NCBI GenBank assembly: GCA_903954205.1
Contig: CAJBMR010000308.1
Span: 1 to 13,795 of the forward strand
DNA from: an uncultured bacterium
Lineage (GTDB): Bacteria; Actinomycetota; Actinomycetes; S36-B12
DNA: 13,795 bases
Reading direction: 5' to 3'
Shown here: positions 7,937 through 13,465 of the stretch, one piece after another
Layout: every line of letters starts with the position of its first letter
How positions within the stretch are numbered: the stretch's first letter is position 1
Notes under the pieces: generated by a model
What the model was told of the DNA's origin: nothing
The model's database searches: none
The model's input: only the letters and a program-made list of their open reading frames with translations
Position numbers and translations under genes: made by a program

Positions 7937-7959
7937 TAGCGAGTTCGCTCGCCCGGAGG
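7930..7959 (+). promoter_or_regulatory. SD-sequestering alternative stem (riboswitch expression platform)
   Basis: CCTTCGG (7930-7936), which includes the 3' strand of P1, can instead pair with CCGGAGG (7953-7959), which contains the Shine-Dalgarno of the gre-like gene. This gives six Watson-Crick pairs and one G-U. Between them lies a perfect GCGAG/CTCGC stem with a TTCG tetraloop (7939-7952), so the whole forms one long hairpin with a two-base bulge. P1 formation and SD sequestration are mutually exclusive. Ligand binding should therefore free the SD, an ON switch at translation. Confidence 0.65.
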
Positions 7960-7963
7960 AAGC

Positions 7964-8446
7964 ATGTCCGCTCACATTGCCACCGATCCCCGCTCTGCTG
8001 CCCGTGTCGCGCCTGCCCTCACTCAGGACGGCCGACGTGCACTCGAGGAGCGCATCGACCGTCTGCGCGTCGACGTCCTCGACCCTCTGCGTCCGCATCT
8101 CATCGGCCCTGACCGCGACGAGCGCGACGTGGCCGAGTTCGAGCGGGCCCTTGCGGAGATCGAGCGTCTCCAAGCCGTGGTTGCCGCGTCGGTCGAGCTT
8201 CCGAACCCCGCTACGGGCCGACGCGCCCGAGTGGCGGCTGGGGCCCTGGTGGAGATTCGCGACGGCGCGGGCGACATCGTGCGCGTGCGTCCGGTGCACC
8301 CGGAGGAGGCGACCATCGACGACGAGCGGATCTCCTGGGATTCCCCGCTCGGCCGCACCCTGATGGGCGCCTCCGTCGGCGACACGCTCGAGGTCCCGTC
8401 GCCGCGCGGCTCATGGACATGCGAGGTCGTGCGCATTGCGCGCTGA
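7964..8446 (+). CDS. GreA/GreB-family transcription factor homologue (Rv3788-like)
   Basis: A 160-residue protein built like a Gre factor. An N-terminal helical hairpin (about 19-79, starting L-T-Q-D-G-R-R-A-L) should enter the RNA polymerase secondary channel. A C-terminal FKBP-like domain carries the Gre signature I123-S-W-D-S-P-L-G-R-T-L-M-G, followed by V-G-D-T-L-E-V-P. The hairpin tip lacks the GDLSENAEY motif of true GreA but has acidic residues D50, D52, E53 and D55. It may therefore modulate or block transcription rather than stimulate cleavage. Size and layout resemble the mycobacterial Gre homologue Rv3788, reported to inhibit RNA polymerase through the secondary channel; this is from memory. 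ATG 7964 has an excellent SD (GGAGGA, 7955-7960), which lies inside the switch helix described above. The gene appears monocistronic. Confidence 0.82.
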   Translation: MSAHIATDPRSAARVAPALTQDGRRALEERIDRLRVDVLDPLRPHLIGPDRDERDVAEFERALAEIERLQAVVAASVELPNPATGRRARVAAGALVEIRDGAGDIVRVRPVHPEEATIDDERISWDSPLGRTLMGASVGDTLEVPSPRGSWTCEVVRIAR

Positions 8447-8453
8447 CTCTCGC

Positions 8454-8459
8454 TAGCCT
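8454..8459 (+). promoter_or_regulatory. Putative -10 box (TAGCCT) for the DUF4192 gene
   Basis: TAGCCT, identical to the -10 box of the SAM-IV promoter, would give a start near 8466 and a leader of about 95 nt to ATG 8562. No -35 box at proper spacing is visible. Confidence 0.3.
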
Positions 8460-8561
8460 CGGCTCACTCAGATCTGCCCGCGCTCATCCACAGGCGTTCG
8501 GCCCATCCACAGAGTGGCTCGGACGTCTCACGGCAGCGGGCGGGGGTCCCAGCCTGGGCGC

Positions 8562-9539
8562 ATGACTCACTCACCCATCGCCCTGCTCACCACCGAGGAC
8601 CTCGCGCTCGTCGGCCCGCTCATGCTGGGCTATTGGCCCGAGGGCTCCGTCTGCGCGATCCTCGTTGACTCCGAGGACCACGTCGTCCTCATCATGCGTT
8701 GGGAGCGTGATGCGGACGTCGTGCTCCCTGCCAAGCCCGCTGCGACTACGGCGGCCGGCTCGCCTGTCGCGGTCCACCTCGTTGTCTTCGCGACAGTCGA
8801 CGGCGCTCCGCAACCCCTTCACCCCAGGGCGTGGCAGCGCTCGGCTGACGCGCTCCGGGAGTCTGGCTTACCTCTGGGTCGGACTCTCGCCGTTGCCCGC
8901 GCGGCCGAAGGCGTGATGTGGACGTCGGCAGAGGGCCCCCTGCACGACCCTGGTGTCCACGTGATCCCCGCCGCCGCGGTGGCTGACGTCGCTACCCGTT
9001 GGGGATTGCCCGCGTGGCACGAGAGCCGGAGTGACTACGTCGCGGACATTGCACCTGATCCCGATGTGCGCGCCGACGTCGAGCGCGCGCTGAGGGATCT
9101 GCCATGCCTGATCGAGGCCGAGCGCGATCAGGCCATCACCAGAATCCGCGAACTCCTCGGCGCGGGCCCTCTGAGCCCGGTGGAAACGGCCGAGGTGCTT
9201 CAGGGTCTCGCCGACGTGCGGGTGCGCGACACGCTCCTGTGGGACCTCATGCAGGAGGGGCCGCATGCGTGGATGACCCACGCGAATCGACTGGCCCAGG
9301 CCGTCGCCACAGCCCCGGACGGATCGGCAGCTCCGGCCGCGACACTGCTTGCCATCCTGCGCTGGCAGTTGGGCGATGGCTCACGCGCGGGAGCTGCAGT
9401 GGAGCGCGCGCTTACGGCCGATCCGGGCTACTCCCTTGCGGGCTTGGTCGATCGCTGCCTGGCGACGGGACTGCATCCGGCGATGTGGCGCGCAGGACTG
9501 GAAGATCTGAGCCGCGAGGAGTGCCGGCGGGCTGCCTAG
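8562..9539 (+). CDS. DUF4192 domain-containing protein
   Basis: A 325-residue protein that I place in the actinobacterial DUF4192 family. The N-terminus reads I-A-L-L-T-T-E-D-L-A-L-V-G-P-L-M-L-G-Y-W-P-E-G-S-V. This fits the family opening of a TPEDLL-like strand and helix followed by L-G-F-x-P-x-x-S-V. The C-terminus (V-E-R-A-L-T-A-D-P-G-Y-S-L-A...G-L-H-P) matches the helical end of the family, where a short repeat resembles a TPR. No catalytic motif, signal peptide or membrane segment is visible, and the function of the family is unknown to me. ATG 8562 is preferred to GTG 8514 because the conserved region begins right after it; the SD is weak in both cases. The gene stands alone between the gre-like gene and the methionine leader. 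Confidence 0.72.
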   Translation: MTHSPIALLTTEDLALVGPLMLGYWPEGSVCAILVDSEDHVVLIMRWERDADVVLPAKPAATTAAGSPVAVHLVVFATVDGAPQPLHPRAWQRSADALRESGLPLGRTLAVARAAEGVMWTSAEGPLHDPGVHVIPAAAVADVATRWGLPAWHESRSDYVADIAPDPDVRADVERALRDLPCLIEAERDQAITRIRELLGAGPLSPVETAEVLQGLADVRVRDTLLWDLMQEGPHAWMTHANRLAQAVATAPDGSAAPAATLLAILRWQLGDGSRAGAAVERALTADPGYSLAGLVDRCLATGLHPAMWRAGLEDLSREECRRAA

Positions 9540-9561
9540 GTGGCCAGGATGGACCATCGGG

Positions 9562-9590
9562 TTGTCCCCGATTCCCGCCTTGTGTAGCCT
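9562..9590 (+). promoter_or_regulatory. Promoter of the SAM-IV/metYX transcript
   Basis: A -35 box TTGTCC (9562-9567, four of six consensus bases) and a -10 box TAGCCT (9585-9590) are separated by 17 bp, with an extended TGTG just before the -10. The predicted transcript start, 9597-9598, coincides with the first base of riboswitch helix P1. That agreement supports both calls. Confidence 0.65.
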
Positions 9591-9597
9591 TTGGGGA

Positions 9598-9704
9598 GGT
9601 CATGAGCGCCAGCGTCAAGCCCCGGCTTGCTGGCCGGCAACCCTCCGACCGCGGTGGGGTGCCCCGGGTGATGACCGGGCCTGCAGAGCAGGCAAGCGCG
9701 GGTC
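9598..9704 (+). ncRNA. SAM-IV riboswitch
   Basis: The sequence follows the mycobacterial SAM-IV aptamer nearly base for base. P1 is GGTCAT (9598-9603) with ATGACC (9671-9676). The core has AGCGTCAAGCCCCGG and the invariant CCGGCAACCCTCC. P5 is GCCTGC/GCAGGC (9679-9684 with 9688-9693). The 3' pseudoknot is CGCGG (9697-9701) with CCGCG (9649-9653). SAM-IV binds S-adenosylmethionine and normally represses methionine and sulfur genes when SAM is plentiful. Here it heads the metY-metX transcript. How binding is passed on to expression is unclear. The 3' base C9704 starts CTTGC (9704-9708), which could pair upstream with GCAAG 9692-9696 or downstream with GCAAG 9714-9718. Confidence 0.95.
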
Positions 9705-9721
9705 TTGCGCAGGGCAAGGCC

Positions 9722-9825
9722 CCGGATGGCACGGAGGTCGCTATGTCCTGTTGTCGAATGCCCCGTTTCTGACGTCTTCGTCGTCAGCAAGGCAGGCACC
9801 CTCACCATCCGGCACCGTCCGGATG
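9722..9825 (+). promoter_or_regulatory. Candidate three-segment attenuator around a leader peptide
   Basis: Segment A, CCGGATGG (9722-9729), is perfectly complementary over 8 bp to segment B, CCATCCGG (9805-9812). B can instead form a perfect 7-bp hairpin with segment C, CCGGATG (9819-9825), through a six-base loop. A:B and B:C exclude each other. The nine-codon leader ORF lies between A and B. No T-run follows hairpin B:C, so if it terminates transcription it does so without the classical U-tract. Confidence 0.5.
9743..9772 (+). CDS. Short Cys-Cys leader peptide (MSCCRMPRF) upstream of metY
   Basis: A nine-codon ORF with a strong SD (GGAGG, 9733-9737) five bases before ATG 9743. It ends at TGA 9770-9772, well before metY. 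The peptide is MSCCRMPRF, with two consecutive cysteine codons at positions 3-4 and a methionine at 6. Such an ORF, placed in a sulfur-amino-acid leader inside alternative RNA helices, fits a ribosome-mediated attenuator sensing charged Cys-tRNA. Actinobacteria are known to place polycysteine upstream ORFs in front of cysteine genes. Function is inferred from position, SD and codon content. At this length a chance ORF cannot be excluded, and conservation across relatives would decide. Confidence 0.6.
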   Translation: MSCCRMPRF

Positions 9826-9867
9826 CGCCAACGTCACCCATTTCCGCACAACACGTAGGAGAACACC

Positions 9868-11184
9868 ATGAGCAACGGCTGGTCCTTCGAGACTCGTCAG
9901 ATCCACGCTGGGCAGGCACCCGATGCCGCTACCAACGCCCGAGCGCTGCCCATTTATCAGACGACGTCGTACACCTTCAACGACACGACGCACGCGGCTA
10001 ATCTGTTTGCCCTCAAGGAACTCGGCAACATCTACACCCGCATCATGAACCCCACTCAGGCCGCGGTTGAGGATCGCCTCGCTTCGCTCGAGGGTGGAGT
10101 GGGTGCGTTGCTGGTGTCCAGTGGCCAGGCGGCAGAGACGCTTGCCATCCTCAATGTGGCTGAGGCGGGGGATCACATCGTCTCCAGCCCCAGCCTGTAC
10201 GGCGGCACCTACAACCTCTTCCACTACACGCTGCCCAAGCTGGGCATCCAGGTGAGTTTCGTCGAGAATCCGGACGACATCGAGTCCTGGCGTGCGGCTG
10301 TCAAGCCCAACACCAAGGCGTTCTATGGCGAGTCGATCGCGAATCCGAAGAACGACATCCTCGATATCCAGTCGGTGTCGGCCCTCGCACATGAGATTGG
10401 CGTGCCGCTCATCATCGACAACACCGTGGCCACGCCCTACCTCATTCGTCCGATCGAGTGGGGCGCCGACATCGTGGTGCACTCCGCAACGAAGTACATC
10501 GGTGGCCACGGCACGGCAGTCGCGGGCGCCATCATCGACTCGGGCAACTTCGACTACGCCCAGTACCCCGAGCGTTTCCCCAACTACAACGAGCCAGACC
10601 CCAGCTACCACGGCCTCGTGTACGCGCGGGATCTCGGCGTCGGTTCGGCGTTCGGCGCCAACCTGTCCTTCATCCTCAAGGCGCGTGTGCAACTTCTTCG
10701 CGACCTGGGCACGGCCATCGCGCCGTTCAACGCCTGGCTACTCGCGCAGGGCCTGGAGACCCTCAGCCTGCGCATGGAGCGGCATGTGAGCAATGCGCGC
10801 AGGGTCGCGGAGTTCCTCGAGGGCCGCGATGAGGTCCTCAAGGTCAATTACGCGAGCCTTCCCTCGAGCCCGTGGCACGCCCTCGCCCAGAAGTACGCCC
10901 CCGCAGGCTCGGGTGCGGTTCTGTCCTTCGAGATTGAGGGTGGCCTCGAGGCTGGCAAGCGCTTCGTGGAGGCACTCGAGCTGCACAGCCACGTGGCCAA
11001 TATCGGCGACGTGCGCAGCCTTGTGATTCATCCGGCCTCTACGACGCACTCGCAGTTGACTCCCGAGGAGCAGATCTCGGCTGGCGTCACGCCCGGTCTC
11101 GTGCGCCTGGCCGTGGGCATCGAAGGCATCGACGACATTCTCGCTGACCTCGATGCGGGCTTCCGCGCGGCGAAGGAGTCCTGA
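9868..11184 (+). CDS. metY: O-acetylhomoserine sulfhydrylase (O-acetylhomoserine aminocarboxypropyltransferase)
   Basis: A 438-residue cytosolic PLP enzyme of the Cys/Met-metabolism family. It replaces the acetyl group of O-acetylhomoserine with sulfide to give homocysteine, the direct-sulfhydrylation route to methionine. The opening F-E-T-R-Q-I-H-A-G, the segment Y-T-R-I-M-N-P-T and S-S-G-Q-A-A-E-T are typical of the MetY branch. The PLP lysine is K209 in S-A-T-K-Y-I-G-G-H-G. The length is normal for MetY (420-440) and longer than cystathionine gamma-synthases (about 380), which, with metX adjacent, favours sulfhydrylase over transsulfuration. ATG 9868 has AGGAG six bases upstream. Expression is expected to be SAM-repressed by the upstream riboswitch and may depend on the leader peptide. 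metX follows 8 nt downstream in the same transcript. Confidence 0.95.
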   Translation: MSNGWSFETRQIHAGQAPDAATNARALPIYQTTSYTFNDTTHAANLFALKELGNIYTRIMNPTQAAVEDRLASLEGGVGALLVSSGQAAETLAILNVAEAGDHIVSSPSLYGGTYNLFHYTLPKLGIQVSFVENPDDIESWRAAVKPNTKAFYGESIANPKNDILDIQSVSALAHEIGVPLIIDNTVATPYLIRPIEWGADIVVHSATKYIGGHGTAVAGAIIDSGNFDYAQYPERFPNYNEPDPSYHGLVYARDLGVGSAFGANLSFILKARVQLLRDLGTAIAPFNAWLLAQGLETLSLRMERHVSNARRVAEFLEGRDEVLKVNYASLPSSPWHALAQKYAPAGSGAVLSFEIEGGLEAGKRFVEALELHSHVANIGDVRSLVIHPASTTHSQLTPEEQISAGVTPGLVRLAVGIEGIDDILADLDAGFRAAKES

Positions 11185-11192
11185 GCCGCGCC

Positions 11193-12377
11193 ATGTCCGC
11201 CGCACACGGTGCGACCGTGCCCTACGGTCCGCTCTCCTACGACGGCTCTCCTCCCGCCACCGGTGCGTGGCGGGAGGGGGACCCCGTCGGAGAGCGCCGC
11301 TTCCTGGACATCGGAGACGTCGAAGTCACTGTCGGGACGACCATCCCGGCAGTGCGCGTTGCCTACCAGACCTGGGGCAGGCTCAATGAGGAGCGGACCA
11401 ACGCCGTCTACGTCTGCCACGCGCTCACGGGTGACTCCCATGTGACCGGCGATGCTGGTCCCGGCCACCTCACGGCTGGATGGTGGGCGGGCCTGGTGGG
11501 GCCGGGGGCGCCCGTCGACACCGACCGGTGGTTCGTGGTGTGCGCCAATGTGCTCGGCGGTTGTCAGGGGACCACGGGCCCGGCGAGCCTTGCCCCCGAC
11601 GGTCGGGCGTGGGGGAGTCGCTTCCCCGTGATCACGGTGGCCGACATGGTCGAGGTGGAACGCAGGGTCATGGACGCCCTCGAGATCCCTTCCTGGGCCC
11701 TCATGCTGGGGCCATCGCTCGGCGGAATGCGCGTCCTTGAGTGGATGGCCGCCTACCCCGAGCGCGTGCGCTCCGGGCTAGTTCTCGGCACGACCGCTGC
11801 GGTATCGGCCGATCAGATCGGCACGCACGCCACCCAGATCGCTGCGATCGAGGCGGATCCGAGATTCCTGGGCGGCGACTACTACGACCAGCCCGCGGGC
11901 GAGGGTCCGTATGTGGGCATGGGTATCGCACGACGTATCGCCCACCTGACCTATCGAAGTGAGAGCGAACTCGACCTGCGCTTCGGTCGCGATCCGCAGG
12001 GTGACGAGGACCCCTCTGACGGAGGCCGCTTCGCCGTCGAGTCCTATTTGGACCATCAGGCGGACAAGCTCTCACGTCGTTTCGATGCCAATACCTACGT
12101 CGCCCTCACCCGTGCGATGAGCCTCTTCGACGTGGGCGAGGGGCGCGGCGGAGTGGCCGAGGCCCTCGGTCGCTTCCGCGCACCCCTCACGGTGGTGGGC
12201 TTGGACTCGGATCGCCTGTTCCCGCTGAGGCTGCAGGAGGAACTCGTCGCCGCCACTCCCACGGCGCACCCACTGCGTGTGGTGCGGTCGCCCTACGGTC
12301 ACGACGGATTCCTGGTCGAGAAGGATCAGGTGGGGGAGATCGTGCGTGATGCCCTCAGCTCCGTTTCGGTGACCTGA
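11193..12377 (+). CDS. metX: Homoserine O-acetyltransferase
   Basis: A 394-residue alpha/beta-hydrolase-fold acyltransferase that transfers acetyl from acetyl-CoA to homoserine, the first committed step of methionine synthesis. It supplies MetY next door. The early family segment V-A-Y-Q-T-W-G-R-L-N and C-H-A-L-T-G-D-S-H-V are intact. The nucleophile elbow is G-P-S175-L-G-G-M-R. The triad is completed by D340 in G-L-D-S-D-R-L-F-P and H370 in S-P-Y-G-H-D-G-F. The elbow reads GPSLGG where GGSMGGM is more common, a mild variation. Some MetX-like proteins use succinyl-CoA, but pairing with metY argues for acetyl. ATG 11193 sits 8 nt after the metY stop with a poor SD, suggesting coupled translation. 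Two hairpins follow the stop. Confidence 0.95.
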   Translation: MSAAHGATVPYGPLSYDGSPPATGAWREGDPVGERRFLDIGDVEVTVGTTIPAVRVAYQTWGRLNEERTNAVYVCHALTGDSHVTGDAGPGHLTAGWWAGLVGPGAPVDTDRWFVVCANVLGGCQGTTGPASLAPDGRAWGSRFPVITVADMVEVERRVMDALEIPSWALMLGPSLGGMRVLEWMAAYPERVRSGLVLGTTAAVSADQIGTHATQIAAIEADPRFLGGDYYDQPAGEGPYVGMGIARRIAHLTYRSESELDLRFGRDPQGDEDPSDGGRFAVESYLDHQADKLSRRFDANTYVALTRAMSLFDVGEGRGGVAEALGRFRAPLTVVGLDSDRLFPLRLQEELVAATPTAHPLRVVRSPYGHDGFLVEKDQVGEIVRDALSSVSVT

Positions 12378-12392
12378 GTCGAGCGCGCACTC

Positions 12393-12421
12393 GCCATGCG
12401 CGTTATCGCACGCGGCATGGC
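12393..12421 (+). terminator. Stem-loop after metX, possible terminator
   Basis: GCCATGC (12393-12399) pairs with GCATGGC (12415-12421). The helix is extended inward by GCGT/ACGC around a six-base loop, with one bulged G. It lies 15 nt after the metX stop. There is no T-run, as is common for actinobacterial terminators. A second perfect hairpin follows at once. Confidence 0.5.
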
Positions 12422-12425
12422 ATCG

Positions 12426-12440
12426 GGCCGCGATGCGGCC
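12426..12440 (+). terminator. Second perfect stem-loop after metX
   Basis: GGCCGC (12426-12431) pairs perfectly with GCGGCC (12435-12440) through a GAT loop, followed by TT. It makes a tandem with the preceding hairpin, and its 3' side abuts the putative -10 box of the next gene. Confidence 0.4.
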
Positions 12441-12441
12441 T

Positions 12442-12447
12442 TAGCGT
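12442..12447 (+). promoter_or_regulatory. -10 box (TAGCGT) giving a leaderless transcript
   Basis: TAGCGT ends six bases before ATG 12454. The expected transcript start therefore falls on the A of the start codon. No SD-like sequence could act at this distance, which fits the leaderless gene class common in actinobacteria. Confidence 0.5.
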
Positions 12448-12453
12448 CGCGGG

Positions 12454-13266
12454 ATGCGCTCCTCTCGCCTTCTCCTCGCATTGCCACTGCTCACGGGCAT
12501 CCTCGTCCTCGGCGGCATGACCGCGATCGACTTGGCGCCGGCGCACGCGGACATCACGATCATCGGCGATGACGACCAGGATGCGTTTGTGGGCTCGGGG
12601 AGTCTCCTCCTGCCACCTCAGATCGCAACGGACTGGCGTCAAGTGGCCGCGACGTGCCCCGGATGCACCTGGCGGTCGGTCATTCAGTGCGAGATGACCA
12701 CGGCAGGTTCGTGCCGCGGGCCCGCGCGCCTGTGCGGCCCCGACGGCTACTGGCTGAGGGTGTATCTCACCCGTCCTGACGGGGTCGAGTTGAACCTTGG
12801 CGCGGCATGCTTCGGCTCCGGAGGCCCCGTGTCACGAGAGACCGCCGAGGCGCAGTTGCGCGATCGGATCGTGGCTCTCGTGCCACCGCTGCGCGCGTGG
12901 CGTCAGCCCGCTGGGCAGGTACTCCCGCACCTGCCGGTCGTCTTCGGCGTCCACCAGTCCGAGGCACCCCTCAAGGAGTCCTTCGAGATCGTGGGCCTGC
13001 CCGTCGAGCTCACTGCGCATCCGCGGTGGTCATGGGATTTCGGAGCGGCGTCGCTGACCACGACCAGCGCGGGTCGTCGCTGGCCCGAGGCGACGATCGG
13101 TCATGTGTACCGTCGGTCGGGCCTCGCGGAGGCGCAGGTGACCGCAGTTTGGGAGGCCACCTATGAGGTCGCAGGGGTGGGCCCGCTGGCCATCGAGGGA
13201 CCGGTGACGCAGGAGGCCAGCATCACTGTCCCCGTGGGCCAGGGCCGGGCGGTGCTCGTGCGCTGA
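12454..13266 (+). CDS. Secreted six-cysteine protein with PKD-like C-terminal region
   Basis: A 270-residue protein of unknown function. Residues 1-32 form a signal peptide: MRSSR, a long Leu/Ile/Gly core and A-H-A before D33. The mature part has six cysteines between about residues 68 and 128, including C-P-G-C, so disulfides are likely. The C-terminal third looks like a PKD-type beta-sandwich. It has W-S-W-D-F-G, then a T-T-T stretch, G-H-V-Y-R-R-S-G, and strands resembling A-V-W-E-A-T-Y-E-V and a final V-G-Q-G-R-A-V-L-V. Secreted PKD-like proteins of this size are frequent in actinobacteria and are usually unannotated. The start codon fits a leaderless promoter. No catalytic motif was recognised. 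The gene is flanked by metX and a histone-like gene and has no obvious partner. Confidence 0.72.
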   Translation: MRSSRLLLALPLLTGILVLGGMTAIDLAPAHADITIIGDDDQDAFVGSGSLLLPPQIATDWRQVAATCPGCTWRSVIQCEMTTAGSCRGPARLCGPDGYWLRVYLTRPDGVELNLGAACFGSGGPVSRETAEAQLRDRIVALVPPLRAWRQPAGQVLPHLPVVFGVHQSEAPLKESFEIVGLPVELTAHPRWSWDFGAASLTTTSAGRRWPEATIGHVYRRSGLAEAQVTAVWEATYEVAGVGPLAIEGPVTQEASITVPVGQGRAVLVR

Positions 13267-13339
13267 CCGCGCGATCCAGGCCCTCGGCGCGCCGGGGAGC
13301 CCCGACAGTGGCGGCTTGGTCGACCCGCCGGGGCGGCCC

Positions 13340-13357
13340 GGGGTGGGCGCTCACCCC
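13340..13357 (+). terminator. Stem-loop after the secreted-protein gene
   Basis: GGGGTG (13340-13345) pairs perfectly with CACCCC (13352-13357) across a six-base loop. It is a plausible terminator for the upstream gene, without a T-run. It directly abuts TAGGCG (13358-13363), the best -10 candidate for the next gene. Confidence 0.35.
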
Positions 13358-13363
13358 TAGGCG
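13358..13363 (+). promoter_or_regulatory. Weak -10 candidate (TAGGCG) for the Lys/Ala/Pro-repeat gene
   Basis: The C-C-C-C-TAGGC context matches that of the riboswitch-gre -10 box at 7827, but the final T is missing. A start near 13369 would leave a structured leader of about 97 nt with hairpins at 13378-13397 and 13409-13422. Confidence 0.3.
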
Positions 13364-13377
13364 TGCGAGACTGTGGG

Positions 13378-13422
13378 CGTCCCGGATCAGCGGGACGTGG
13401 CGCCCGGCAAGTCCTCGGACTT
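13378..13422 (+). promoter_or_regulatory. Two stem-loops in the leader of the repeat-protein gene
   Basis: CGTCCCG (13378-13384) pairs perfectly with CGGGACG (13391-13397). AAGTC (13409-13413) pairs with GACTT (13418-13422) around a CTCG loop. GTCCTC (13411-13416) of the second hairpin is also fully complementary to GAGGAC (13453-13458), which includes the gene's SD, so it could block ribosome binding. Confidence 0.4.
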
Positions 13423-13465
13423 GACTCGGGCCCTCTTCATGGGACCAGTGCGGAGGACGGCTTAG

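Noticed and set aside
8461..8561. Replication origin suggested by two DnaA-box-like sites
   Set aside because: Only two imperfect boxes, no AT-rich unwinding element, and no dnaA, dnaN or parAB nearby.
9806..9825. Intrinsic terminator in front of metY
   Set aside because: The hairpin is perfect but no T-run follows and metY lies 43 nt downstream. I report it as part of a switch rather than as a terminator.
13439..13465. Eight-codon ORF (MGPVRRTA) ending right before ATG 13466
   Set aside because: It has no SD, no special codons, and merely spans the SD of the next gene; not supported as a leader peptide.
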